Assembly: GCF_019649055.1 (NCBI RefSeq)
Contig: NW_026570268.1
Coordinates: forward strand, 310,001 to 374,000
Source of the DNA: Paramacrobiotus metropolitanus
Taxonomy: Eukaryota > Tardigrada > Eutardigrada > Parachela > Macrobiotidae
Reading direction: 5' to 3'
Length of the DNA: 64,000 nt
In this document: positions 12,301-24,263 of the stretch, piece by piece
Layout: each line of letters opens with the position of its first letter
How positions within the stretch are numbered: the first letter of the stretch is position 1
Notes under the pieces: generated by a model
What the model was told of the DNA's origin: nothing
Seen by the model: only the letters and a program-made list of their open reading frames with translations
The model's database searches: none
Translations under genes and position numbers: made by a program

Positions 12301-15300
12301 TAGCATAATATTTAGCGATGAGTTTAATAATGAAATATGTAATCGCGGAGATAAATTGTGAATTGCGAAAATACAGAGTAGTGCAGTGATGGATAAATCT
12401 GGAAATGTGTGTTAAGCGCGTGAATGTAAATATAGATATGTTTGCTTTAATTACACGTTACATAATTACAACTGAGACATTTTCGAGGTATGGAATATGC
12501 ATCACTTCGTAGGTACCCATTGCACGTACTTGCGAAATAGGTGAAATTTCGTAGGTTTTCATCGTAATTAGATGCGAAATGCATAAATTTCTATTGTTTA
12601 ATTCATAATTAAATGAAATGCGGATTATTTTGCAAGTATCCTTTGCAATTACATGCGAAATAGATCAAAATTTCGTAGGTATTCCTCAGAATTAGATGCA
12701 AAATGCATAAATTTCTATTGTTTTCTTCATAATTAGGTGAAATGCGCATCATTTCGCAGGTACCCTTTGCATGTACATGCGAAATAGATCAAAATTTCGT
12801 AGGTATTCATCGTAATTAGAAGCAAAATGCATAAATTTCTATTGTTTGCTTTATAATTACATGAAATGCGCATTATTTTGCAAGTATCCTTTGCAATTAC
12901 ATGCGAAATGGATCAAAATTTCGTAGGTATTCCTCAGAATTAGATGCAAAATGCATAAATTTCTATTGTTTTCTTCATAATTAGGTGAAATGCGCATCAT
13001 TTCGCAGGTACCCTTTGCATGTACATGCGAAATAGATCAAAATTTCGTAGGTATTCATCGTAATTAGAAGCAAAATGCATAAATTTCTATTGTTTGCTTC
13101 ATAATTACATGAAATGCGCATTATTTTGCAAGTATCCTTTGCAATTACATGCGAAATGGATCAAAATTTCGTAGGTATTCCTCAGAATTAGATGCAAAAT
13201 GCATAAATTTCTATTGTTTTCTTCATGATTAGGTGAAATGCGCATCATTTCGCAGGTACCCTTTGCATGTACATGCGAAATAGATCAAAATTTCGTAGGT
13301 ATTCATCGTAATTAGAAGCAAAATGCATAAATTTCTATTGTTTGCTTCATAATTACATGAAATGCGCATTATTTTGCAAGTATCCTTTGCAATTACATGC
13401 GAAATAGATCAAAATTTCGTAGGTATTCATCGTAATTAGAAGCAAAATGCATAAATTTCTATTGTTTGCTTCATAATTACATGAAATGCGCATTATTTTG
13501 CAAGTATCCTTTGCAATTACATGCGAAATGGATCAAAATTTCGTAGGTATTCCTCAGAATTAGATGCAAAATGCATAAATTTCTATTGTTTTCTTCATGA
13601 TTAGGTGAAATGCGCATCATTTCGCAGGTACCCTTTGCATGTACATGCGAAATAGATCAAAATTTCGTAGGTATTCATCGTAATTAGAAGCAAAATGCAT
13701 AAATTTCTATTGTTTGCTTCATAATTACATGAAATGCGCATTATTTTGCAAGTATCCTTTGCAATTACATGCGAAATAGATCAAAATTTCGTAGGTATTC
13801 ATCGTAATTAGAAGCAAAATGCATAAATTTCTATTGTTTGCTTCATAATTACATGAAATGCGCATTATTTTGCAAGTATCCTTTGCAATTACATGCGAAA
13901 TGGATCAAAATTTCGTAGGTATTCCTCAGAATTAGATGCAAAATGCATAAATTTCTATTGTTTTCTTCATAATTAGGTGAAATGCGCATCATTTCGCAGG
14001 TACCCTTTGCATGTACATGCGAAATAGATCAAAATTTCGTAGGTATTCATCGTAATTAGAAGCAAAATGCATAAATTTCTATTGTTTGCTTCATAATTAC
14101 ATGAAATGCGCATTATTTTGCAAGTATCCTTTGCAATTACATGCGAAATAGATCAAAATTTCGTAGGTATTCCTCAGAATTAGATGCAAAATGCATAAAT
14201 TTCTATTGTTTTCTTCATAATTAGGTGAAATGCGCATCATTTCGCAGGTACCCTTTGCATGTACATGCGAAATAGATCAAAATTTCGTAGGTATTCATCG
14301 TAATTAGAAGCAAAATGCATAAATTTCTATTGTTTGCTTCATAATTACATGAAATGCGCATTATTTTGCAAGTATCCTTTGCAATTACATGCGAAATAGA
14401 TCAAAATTTCGTAGGTATTCCTCAGAATTAGATGCAGAATGCATAAATTTCTATTGTTTTTTTCATTATTAGGTGAAATGCGCATCATTTCGCAGGTACC
14501 CTTTGCATGTACATGCGAAATAGATCAAAATTTCGTATGTATTCATCGTAATTAAAAGCAAAATGCATAAATTTCTATTGTTTGCTTCATAATTACATGA
14601 AATGCGCATTATTTTGCAAGTATCCTTTGCAATTACATGCGAAATAGATCAAAATTTCGTAGGTATTCCTCAGAATTAGATGCAGAATGCATAAATTTCT
14701 ATTGTTTTTTTCATAATTAGGTGAAATGCGCATCATTTCGCAGGTACCCTTTGCATGTACATGCGAAATAGATCAAAATTTCGTAGGTATTCATCGTAAT
14801 TAGAAGCAAAATGCATGAATTTCTATTGTTTGCTTCATAATTACATGAAATGCGCATTATTTTGCAAGTATCCTTTGCAATTACATGCGAAATAGATCAA
14901 AATTTCGTAGGTATTCCTCAGAATTAGATGTAAAATGCATAAATTTCTATTGTTTTCTTCATGATTAGGTGAAATGCGCATCATTTCGCAGGTACCCTTT
15001 GCATGTACATGCGAAATAGATCAAAATTTCGTAGGTATTCATCATAACTAGATGCAAAATGCATAGATTTCTATTGTTTACTTCATAATTACATGAAATG
15101 CGCATCAATTCGCAAGTACCCTTTGCTAGTACATGCGAAATAGATCAAAATTTCGTAGGTGTTCCTCAGAATTAGATGCAAAATGCATAAATTTCTATTG
15201 TTTTCTTCATAATTAGGTGAAATGCGCATCATTTCGCAGGTACCCTTTGCATGTACATGCGAAATAGATCAAAATTTCGTAGCTATTCCTCAGAATTAGA

Positions 15301-17699
15301 TGCAAAATGCATAAATTTCTATTGTTTTCTTCATAATTAGGTGAAATGCGCGTCATTTCGCAGGTACCCTTTGCATGTACATGCGAAATAGATCAAAATT
15401 TCCCAAGTATTCATAATTTTAAATGCCAAATGCATAAATTTCTATTGTTTACTTCATAATTACATGGAATGCGCATTAATTCGCAAGTACCCTTTGCAAG
15501 TACATGCAAAATAGATCAAAATTTCGTAGGTATTCATCATAACTAGATGCAAAATGCATAGATTTCTATTGTTTACTTCATAATTACATGAAATGCGCAT
15601 CAATTCGCAAGTACCCTTTGCTAGTACATGCGAAATAGATCAAATTTTCGTAGGTGTTCCTCAGAATTAGATGCAAAATGCATAAATTTCTTCAGTTTTC
15701 TTTATAAGTACATGGAATGTGCATAAGTACCCTTTGCAAGTACATGCGAAATAGATGAAATTTCGGAGGTGTTCATCGTAATTTCTACAGTTTTCTTCAC
15801 GAGTACTAGAGAAGTTTCACAATGGACAATCCAGTTGTGCAGCGAAATCGCCAATAAATAATGGATAAATTAATAAGCGAACACCTGAACATCCATTAAT
15901 AGATAAATAATCTCGGAGCAAATTACAGCGCTGATAATGCAATGAATCACTTTGTGCAGATAATTTGGCGATGGATAAATTCCTGAACCGGCTGCTGGGC
16001 ATGAAAGTGGAGATGCAGAACGCCATCTTCGACTACTTCTCCTACACGATGGACCGGCTGATTGACACGGCGAAGCGCGAGGGCCGCTTCGAGATGGGCA
16101 TCCTGGAAATGGGTAATTCATATCTGGCACAATCACCGTTCGCTGCAAATTATTAAAGGATTTCGTGCCAAATATTCATATTTATTAAAATAAATGCGAA
16201 ATATTCATAGTTATGAGCATAAGTGCATAAGAAATAAAGGCGGGCTATGCGTGGCAGGTTTCGGCAGCACGGAAGTGGTGCCGGAGAAGAAGCTGACCTT
16301 CGTCGGGAAGACGGCGTGGAGCGCGCCGCCGGCCTTTCTCTACTCCATCTCCGTGGAGCGCGGCCTGTCCTTCGAGGACGCCCAGGAGATCCTCAACGAG
16401 TACGACGACGCCAGCAGCGGCTTCTACATCTCCAAACAGGTGTGTCACGAGTCAGGCCGGCGTGCTTTAATCGTTTCTGGTGACCATTGCTTATGACATT
16501 TCTAGATGTTCTTTGAGTGATTATTTCTGATTCATTAATGGATTTTTCGCTTCTGCAGGTGCTTTCCGGGAAGCAGACGGTGTGGCTGGCGGTCGTGAAG
16601 GGCGGCGCGGAGGCTGCCCGGCGCGGCCGCCCGGGGCAGCGGCCCTACTGCATCTACCGGCCGCACAGCGGGATGCAGCTGCGCTGGGACGCGCTGGAGG
16701 AGGTGCAGCGCAAGGGGAAGCTGGTGGCGGCGGAGGAGGCGCGGCCGGTGTGGGAGGCCATGTTCAGCAGCATGGGCAAGCGCTGCGTGCACGCCTACTG
16801 GACCGGGCAGTGCGCGCGCGCCAACCGCGCCGGCTGCGACGTCGGCCAGCGGCGCCGACTGATGACGGTGCTCACCGGCAGCGTGCTCAGCGTCTGGACG
16901 GAGATCGGCCCGATCCTCTACAACAAGCAGGTGGTCAAGCGCATCCAGAACGTCCGCATGCGCTTCCGCGACAACCAGCGCATTGTCGGTCAGTACGCAA
17001 CAATTTTCCGCACTTTTTCTTCATTTTTATTGATTGTTCACGGATTTGGCGGATTATCGAACGTTTTTGGCGATTGCTTAGTTTTCTTATGTCGTTCATT
17101 TAAACTGAATTTTTATGAGCTTTCTTAATGCATTTTTTGCGATGTTTTCGTGATTGTTGTCCAGTTTTTAATAGTTTTATGATTTTATGGTTAAAACATA
17201 TAAATTTTTACGGAAAGCAAATATTGCATCATCACGTAATTTTTTTGGCGAATTCTTTGGTCAACTTTTCACTGCTTTTTTAGAAATACTTAGTTGCGTT
17301 GAAAAGGTGAGTTTTCGTTTTATTCGTTTGTAAGCTGTTATAAACAATTTTATCAGTTTTCTTATTCTGTGAGTTTTCAGCTGACGTTTTTTATCTGGTT
17401 TTCCGTGAGTTAGTCAGCGATGTTGATAAGGTTCGTCGGTGAATTTTTCGCTATGGTTTTGATCTTGGTTTACTCTTCGTGGTTTTGATTGAAATTGACT
17501 GGGCGATTTGAACCTGGTTCTCCAATGTTGGCCGTTAATGGTTGCAGGGATCGTGGTGCCGGCGGGCGTGGTGGCGCTGCTGCTGGAGGCGCTGAAGAGC
17601 AGCAGCGAGGCGGTGCGCGAGGAGCGACTGACCAAGGTGGAGCACTTGTCGGACTCGAGCGGCGATTCCGATGCCGCTTCCGGTTCCGAGGCGGAATGA
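6380..17699 (+). CDS. SBNO1: Strawberry notch homologue (SBNO), helicase-like transcriptional coregulator, 5' end missing
   Basis: Exons: about 6380-6437 (tentative), 6948-7092, 7153-7286, 7605-7909, 8231-8511, 8676-8829, 8896-9078, 9359-9456, 9541-9701, 9877-10344, 10588-10710, 10942-11381, 11718-12051, 15960-16112, 16258-16439, 16559-16988, 17548-17699 (TGA). From the second exon on, 1247 residues stay in frame across every junction. Seen in order: [13 protein letters not shown]; Walker [16 protein letters not shown] box; [27 protein letters not shown]; an acidic linker with basic NLS-like clusters (exon 10); [25 protein letters not shown]; motif [24 protein letters not shown]; and the C-terminal HAYWTGQC region. 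These match the SBNO1/SBNO2 family closely. Known: nuclear DExH-like proteins acting in Notch and EGFR pathway transcription. The C-terminus ends in an acidic Ser-rich tail. About 100 N-terminal residues expected from human SBNO1 are not identified. Confidence 0.95.
6653..6795. repeat. Two-copy 76-bp tandem duplication in an SBNO intron
   Basis: A segment containing GGGATGTGAACTTGTGGGG and the following bases to GGATTTATGGG occurs twice in direct orientation, offset by about 76 bases (copies near 6658 and 6734). It lies in the 510-bp intron before the PSKL exon. Confidence 0.7.
12477..15800. repeat. 124-bp satellite array in an SBNO intron, about 26 monomers with A/B higher-order pattern
   Basis: The 3.9-kb intron between exons ending 12051 and starting 15960 is mostly a tandem array. 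Copies of GATCAAAATTTCGTAGGTATT recur every 124 bases (monomer starts 12657, 12781, 12905, 13029, 13153, 13277, 13401, 13525 and so on to about 15633) without a detectable indel through most of the array. Two monomer types alternate: A has CCTCAGAATTAGATGC, B has ATCGTAATTAGAAGC, giving a 248-bp dimer that is occasionally broken by BB pairs (13277/13401, 13649/13773). Near the right end a third type, ATCATAACTAGATGC, appears. Monomers decay towards both edges. There is no open reading frame of note. Confidence 0.95.
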
Positions 17700-17795
17700 T
17701 CTCCCTGTCCTGTTTGTGTGCGGCGTTCTCTTGGTCTCGGTTTCTACTCAGTCGACACTTTGGTCTGGCTGCTCTGGTACAACTTGTCTTTTGTT

Positions 17796-17810
17796 AATAA
17801 ATGGAATAAA
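17796..17810 (+). terminator. Poly(A) signals of SBNO
   Basis: Two AATAAA hexamers, at 17796-17801 and 17805-17810, lie about 100 bases after the SBNO stop codon and fit 3'-end processing signals. Confidence 0.6.
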
Positions 17811-18475
17811 TGCTGCTTTTCTTTTGTTAAGAAGTGGACTAAAGTAGTACAGCTTTTCTTTGTTAACTGGATTAAAGCGTCCAAGTCCTGATCCTGTAGT
17901 ATAACACTAGTGTATGTACGGTACGGGGGTACCTAGTAAATTTCACAGACACTGTGAACGTGGACTTTGCTGACCAGAGAAATGTAGAAAACGACTTTTT
18001 AAATCAATCACGTTTCCGCTGCAATGCACATTACAACACATAGTGCAGAGATACCATTTGCTGAACTGAATAGTATTATTGTGGACTTGTAATTACAACT
18101 ACGCTACACATAACAAAGATCGCAGCGCCGGTGCACTACATGAAAGTTAAAATTTAAACTATAAAAAAACAACCAAAATCTCTGTCTTGTCTTGGGTTAA
18201 AAGGCAACGTGCTCAGTTGTAGACTTAAATGAGCGGCGGTGGCTGCGGCACTGATTGTGCTCCTACATAACAGCAGTGAGCAAAGCAAATTTCTCTTTGT
18301 AATCAATTTGATCACCACGCAATTTCCTCAGTAAATGAACGCAGTACGTCCCGTACTGATCATTATGGCGCCGTGTGAAAGTTCTTGTCCTTTGTCCGAG
18401 CTGGAGTGTAAGAGTACCTCGTTTGTTTCATTCGGCACCAAAAAGCATAGGTCATTGCGATGACAATTATTACAA
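17811..18475. other. Intergenic, nothing recognised
   Basis: AT-rich single-copy-looking DNA after SBNO. No exon, RNA gene or clear repeat was found. Confidence 0.5.
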
Positions 18476-19080
18476 TGCTCTGTCAAGTACTAGGAAAAGC
18501 TCCGAATCCAATCAGCTGCGCCAGTCTCGGATCCGCTACCTTCTTGTCGTCCAGCTAACGTATCCGTTGATCGATCTGTATAAAGGAGCGCAAATGCAAC
18601 CGCCCCGGACGCGTGGCAGGGCGCTGCCGACCGTCTCGCTGCAATCCGCAAGCCCTGTGGATCGCGCGCGGGCGCGCGATCCTGGTCGCCTCTGCATCCA
18701 GTTCGCGGATACCACATACAACGCCGCCAATACATACGAGAGAGTGGCCCGCCGCTGCCGACGGTCCCGTTCAAATCCTCAAGCAACAATCCCGCGCGCG
18801 AAAACCGGTCGCCTCCACATCCAGTTTCCGTATACATACAACGCCGCCTATGCATGCGGGAGCGTAGCCCGGCGCTACCGACAGTCCCTCTGGAATCCGA
18901 GAGCAACAATGCCGCTGGTGAAACCGGTCGCCCTTACATCCAGTCCGCGTATAAACACGACGCCGCCTACATATACGGGAGCCTGACCCGGCTCCGCCCG
19001 CGGTTCCTCTAGAATTCGCAAGCCACAATTCCGCGCACGAAACTGTTCATCCCTACATCCAATCCCATACGACATTCAAC
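18476..19080 (+). repeat. TATA-like module followed by a diverged 120-bp tandem repeat of the same module
   Basis: The segment 18476-18680 resembles the segments near 22785-22940 and 26100-26265 in order and spacing: a TGCTC-GTCAAGTAC block, a GATCCAAT block, a TATAAA box (here TATAAAGGAGCGC at 18579; TATATAAACGAGCGC in the others) and, about 40 bases on, CGCTGCCGACAGTC or a close variant. It is followed by about three further units with 120-bp spacing (ACGCCGCC at 18721, 18841 and 18960), each with a more or less decayed TATA-like stretch and a CCGACAGTC-like stretch. The tandem part therefore looks like repeated copies of the promoter-like core. No transcript evidence is available. Confidence 0.6.
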
Positions 19081-21598
19081 AGTTACTGTGTATGTTCGCA
19101 TAATTTTTATTAGCATTTTCATATCGCGACATAACAGTCGTAAGTCATATCACTACGGCCAGCACTGCACAATTAAGAATTAAAAGAACAACCAAAATCA
19201 GTATTATCAACCGGTTTATTCTTGCCCGGTAAAGTAATACTAGTGGCAGTTACTACAAGTACTGTAGTAAGTACTAAGTACTCGTTCTCGTATTGCATGT
19301 TGGGAATACTGGCAGGATGCGCCATTCAGAGAAAGCTTTTAGCCGAATGCATGTATGAAATGGCGCTGACCGCCGTCAGTGCCAAAACTGTGCTTGCCGA
19401 ACATGCGACATATCCAATGCGGCCCAACGCCAGTCGATGCAAAACTTCCCGGGAGAAGGCAGTTGACGTCAAATCGGGAGAAGGCAAACAAACGACCGTT
19501 GCTGCATCAATCGCGAAGCCGCAATTCAAACTGTACAGCGGTTAAGGCCACGAAGCGCAGCCGGCTGGCGGTGATTCGTAGGAAGTATAGCGAAATAGAT
19601 GACCTTTCACAGTTAAGCAAATTACAATTCACAGTTAAGCAAATTAAAGCACAAAACTTACTGGATCAGCGGCTATTGTATTTTATGTCTTGTATCAGTT
19701 GTAACTTGAAGGCCTACTACCCGAGTAGTGATTTAAGGGGAGTTGAAAAAGAGGGCATTAGAAAACCACGATAATATTTAGTCGGTAGCTCCCAACCGCT
19801 TAAAATTTGTAAATGATTATTGATAGATTATGTCTACAGTAGATATAAACATTTCTTAGCAAGCAGCGCGATTTCCGTAGAAAATGTTGAAAGCACACTT
19901 TCGCTCCCGATACCAGGCTGTGAGCATCTGTATGTTCTATGTACTCTGTATCTGTATGTCAAATGCTGTTTAGGTTGCAATGACGTCATTAGTGTCATAT
20001 TATGCGGAGTCTATATGTACATTAAGGATTATGACATACACGACTCTGCGCGTTATGTATCGGTGAATGTGGGAGCTAACCGGTGACGGTCGGCTGGAAG
20101 AGATGCAGCATGCGTGTTGCATCATACCGTCACGCGCTGTACCAGGATGAGAGAATCTGTTTACCAGTGACGAATGCACTGGCCAAAAGAAAGGCAACCA
20201 GAGGAGAACGTAACTTCCGATAAAGTGGAAATCGGCCAGTCGGTCTGCGCTTTAAAAATGGCAAGATGTACCGCACGCAACGGGAGCAAAGTGCTTGTAC
20301 AATTTGAAGGCGCAGTAAATACTACATGGTGTACATACTTGGCTGGTACTGACGCTTCCCTGCGTGGTGTCCACAGCGCTGCCGTGTTGCGCCGACGTTG
20401 AGCGTCGAGGTTGAGCGTCGCGGTTGAGGACAGCATCGCTACAACCGGCTCACGGCAAGCTCAGCACATCCATGAAAACGAGGACAGCGTGGTTAGCTGC
20501 CCCAGAAACCGGCGATTTCGTCGATCGAAGAAATCCGTCGTTGGAAGAAATCCCGGGATAAGCGACATCCAGGGTGAGTTGTGCCACTGCAACGACGTGC
20601 GGTGGAGGAATAGCCGGTGACCTTTGCCCGGCCGCATACTCCTGCGGTGGATAACCGTGCACAGTGTGTTGCATGCAGTTCGGGAGATCTGTCCTCCGGA
20701 CTCCGCGTTGCCCGTGCCGTATGTCGAATAACGATTGAGGTACCCGTCGAACGCCCGCGCTGCACACAACGCCCGCAGCCGTTCCGTGTCCGTGGGCCAG
20801 CAGACACTGGCGGAAAAACAGCATTTTTGCTGGCACCAGCGAGACGCTACCTGCCCATGAAGAAGTCGACGGCCGTCCAACGTCGCCTGAAAATAAGAGA
20901 AAATGCGTCAGTCGGTGTTTGTGCGTGATGCGTCGGCATATACTGGTACATGTGGGCATAAAGACTCCGTCGCTACGAATTGGAGCGGTTAGCCGCAATG
21001 CTGTACAGTAGCGCGCAACAGCATCCAGTCGACAGAAAGCACCGGAGTGGATCCATCCACAACGGAGTGGTCATGGGCGAGGAGGAGCCGGAAGAAAGGT
21101 ACTTGTACGAGCCGTCTAATATGAAAGCACCATACACAGTCGCACCCGCCGATCCCGCTCGGATACTGTACGCTAAGCGAGCTTCGTCAACCCAGCGATC
21201 ATGGGCGGCGTGACCTTTCATTCCCACGGCCCTGCATCATGAGACGCGCCACCGGCATCGATCGGCACGAATTAGCGGCTGGATATAGCGCATTGTTAGC
21301 TCTCCATTCGAAACAGACTCTGTGCGTTCGGCGGCTTTCCTACTGCCCTTTCGCCCGCACCAAATCCCGGGAAGACATCGAAAGGAAAGAGGTAATGCAA
21401 AGCCACATAATTGCAGACCCACAGCGGACACGATGTCTTCAGTGTGTCGGCTTCTCGCAAGAATACTGGTTCGGTGTGCGGCATCTGGTGCGCGTGGTCG
21501 TCCATGGCATCTAGCTACGTAACATCTAAGAGGTCACGCGGTGGCGAGCAACATTCTCTCTGTTGCAAGAGATTGTGTTAATTCCAGCGATGGCGACC
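19081..21598. other. Intergenic, no supported gene
   Basis: Mixed-composition DNA. Several frames are open for 100-180 codons around 20450-21000 on both strands, but they overlap one another, lack splice context and match no family I know. Small direct repeats are visible, for example TTCACAGTTAAGCAAATTA twice near 19608-19650 and GTTGAGCGTCG twice near 20398-20425. Confidence 0.5.
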
Positions 21599-22874
21599 CG
21601 GCGCCGGCCAGACTGACATAATATATAATTATTACGTTCCTTGTTCCCAAATCAAGACCGTGAGCTTCCATGCTATTCACTGCCGGGGTCAAACTTGTGT
21701 GTTCCATGCCACATACGGCTAATGCAACCGAATAATCGTGATTGCAGATTTACAGATTCCCGACAAGAGGGAAGACTGGCAACTTGGCGCGTTCAGCCGT
21801 GCCTGCATGCACAAACGTTACAGGAGAAACATCCCGATGTATGCCACTGGCAACTCCCACCCAAACTGGAGATTCCGGTCTTTGGGTCTATGTCAGCGCG
21901 GGTCCTGGGTGCTCGTCCAAGAGCGGCACTTGTTCACGCACTTGGGCGTTCCGATTGTACGGCGGGCGCAGGGAGAGGGACGTGACCTTTCGCACACTTT
22001 ATCTTCCGTGTCGAATAGGTCATGTTCCGGTTGCGGTGTCGTTTCCGTTTCGTACATGCTGCAAGTATAGGTGTCCATGGTAAAGGACTGTCCCAAGCGT
22101 AAAGCTATTTGTGGTTTAGGGTGTGAATTCGGAGCAAACGACGACAGAAACGGCTCTGCTAGTGCTGAAATATCGATCTTACTCGGTAACTGGTTGAAAT
22201 AAAACGTCATGATAATTTACACACATTGTTGGTTTCCACCACATCACGGTATCACTACTGTCCGTACAAACTGTAAGAATTGGCATGGCACATGCACTTT
22301 TATTGTGGCAGCAGATCTAAATTTCGTTTTGTCTAAATTGTTTTGACTGATACTGGCTACATCACTTAGTGTGTATTCTGCACGTGTTGCAAATATTGTT
22401 AATGTCGTCATTCTTTTTAATTAGCGTATTCCACAGTAGCCCTACGGTATCTTTGCGTATCCTCCATGTATCTCGTTATTACGTGTTCTTAGTGTTCATA
22501 GGTTTTCTAGGTTTTTTAACGGGGTTCATGTGGGATACATACAGGATACTGCAGAGATACGGAGGGATACGGCAACAATCGAGCAGAAGTTAAAAAATTG
22601 TTAGGATCCACGAGGGATACGTAGAAAATACCGTGGGATACGGCGGGACACTGTGGGATACTGTGGGTACAACCGTACAAGCAAAAAAAACATGTCTCGA
22701 AAAATTAAACGTGTACGAAATGGTCCATATCTACGCTATGAAGAGTGGGTTCTGCTTGATATGCTATGCCAAAAATGCTCAGTCAAGTACGTAGTAGGAA
22801 ATGCTCCTGATCCAATATGATGCCCCAGCCTCCGCTGCCTTCTCGACGCGTCGTCGTAGCCTTTGAACTATATA

Positions 22875-22925
22875 AACGAGCGCCGACGCCCACGGAAGGG
22901 TGACCCAGCGCTGCCGACAGTCTCG
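22875..22925 (+). promoter_or_regulatory. TATA-box module, copy 1
   Basis: TATATAAACGAGCGC is followed about 40 bases later by CGCTGCCGACAGTC. The same arrangement recurs in copy 2 and near 18579. No downstream coding exon on the plus strand is recognised, so its promoter function is inference. Confidence 0.35.
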
Positions 22926-23196
22926 CTGGAGTTAATCCACGGGCCATAGTGTCGCGTGCGACCATTTGCGATTCGCTCCACACCTCTCCGCGAAGTCCAG
23001 CCGCTGAAGGTGGCGCTGCGAGCCTGCGAGGGGAAAGATTAGTCGCCTACAAGCGAATTCGCTCGGGTAGCAGCCGATTTCGAGGTTGTGCACAAGCGAC
23101 CAGATAATTAGCCCCAATAAATCGCCCGCCTTTACGAAATTTCTCGGCACCGCCCATGGGTGACAGTTTGTGCAAGGTATTCTTGGCGCGCGCCGC

Positions 23197-23752
23197 GTGT
23201 ACAGAGATATGCCAGTGCACCACATCATGATTGCGCAATAAAATTCGTGACGGTGAAGATTTGACGCTGGCCCATAGACACATATGCTATAACTCAAATT
23301 TTCAAAAATTCATAACTTTGTTAATTTTCGCGTTAATGTTTTTTGAATATGCTTTAAAAATACAGAATAATATATACTAGTAGGCATAACAAATGTTTTT
23401 TCGATTTTATTTTAGGGTTGCGCACTATGTGCCTACGTAATTAGCATGGCTGTCTATGGAGAAGTCATTTAATTTGATTTAAAGATTTCTCGTAGGCGGC
23501 TATGTTAACCACGTATGCTCTCAGTGCCAAACCTTAAGACGGAAACAGAAAAAAAATCGTTTTGCCTAATAGTAGATATTATTCTATATTTTTAAAGCAT
23601 ACTCACAAAACATTAACGCGAAAATTAACAAAGTTATGAATTTTTGAAAATTTAAGTTATAGCATATGTGTCTATGGGCCAGCGTCAAATCTTCACCGTC
23701 ACGAATTTTATTGCGCAATCATGATGTGGTGCACTGGCATATCTCTGTACAC
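23197..23752. mobile_element. 556-bp long-TIR MITE with verified empty site in the sister copy
   Basis: The first about 180 bases (starting GTGTACAGAGATATGCC) are repeated inverted at the end (finishing GGCATATCTCTGTACAC) with only a few mismatches. The flanks are GCGCCGC on both sides (23190-23196 and 23753-23759), and the uninterrupted site with one GCGCCGC is present in copy 2 at 26513-26519, so this is a real insertion with a 7-bp (possibly 8-bp) target duplication. There is no transposase in the about 200-bp middle. Long TIRs with 7-10 bp duplications suggest a Mutator-like MITE; that family call is inference. Confidence 0.9.
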
Positions 23753-23864
23753 GCGCCGCCAGCCTTTACTCTTCCACTTGCAGAATTGGCAGTATCAACG
23801 GTAGTGATTTTTCGTATGCAGTTACAGTACTGTACTTCCAGTATTCGTTTTGTTGCTCTTACAG

Positions 23865-24263
23865 CTACAGTCTACATGAGTACAGATACCGCGATACGTA
23901 GGTTGGTGGTGCTCGTACAACCAGGCTTAATGCGAACGACCCACGGTATTTCCAGTTGATAATCTTTTCTGCTTTGTTCATCTCTAAACTCCGTAGTGTG
24001 TAAACCGACGCTAATTGTCTGCGCCCGAAGAGGACGAAGTGGCGGCGCCGACCCGGGCAAAGGAAATCGATAAACAGGCCGTCTGAGCCCGCGTCCACCA
24101 CCCGCCCGAACTGCAGCGGGCCCTCGTCGCTCCACACATCCACGCAGTCGTAGCGATGGTTCAGCCTGAGCGCATGCTCCCGCGACATTTCCTGCAGCGA
24201 TGCCAGGCTGATGCGACGGCGCTGCAACCACAACGAGATAATCAGTTCACGCTTCGTCGTCAT
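23865..24263 (-). pseudogene. Truncated 5' fragment of the F-box-type gene (copy 1)
   Basis: From ATG at 24263 (MTTKREL) the first about 80 codons are the same as the start of the gene in copy 2, then at about 24022 the reading frame runs across the deletion joint into sequence that in copy 2 lies downstream of the gene, ending at 23865. The F-box and all later exons are gone. A few residue differences from copy 2 are visible (QRRR for QCRR, VLFG for VPFG). Confidence 0.75.

Noticed and set aside
20450-20998. 182-codon open frame on the minus strand
   Set aside because: It overlaps other open frames on both strands in GC-balanced DNA, lacks a recognisable domain and has codon use unlike the real exons.
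23197-23752. Identical short peptides readable on both strands (beginning MCLWASVKSSPSRI)
   Set aside because: They arise because the two inverted arms of the MITE have the same sequence; they are not genes.
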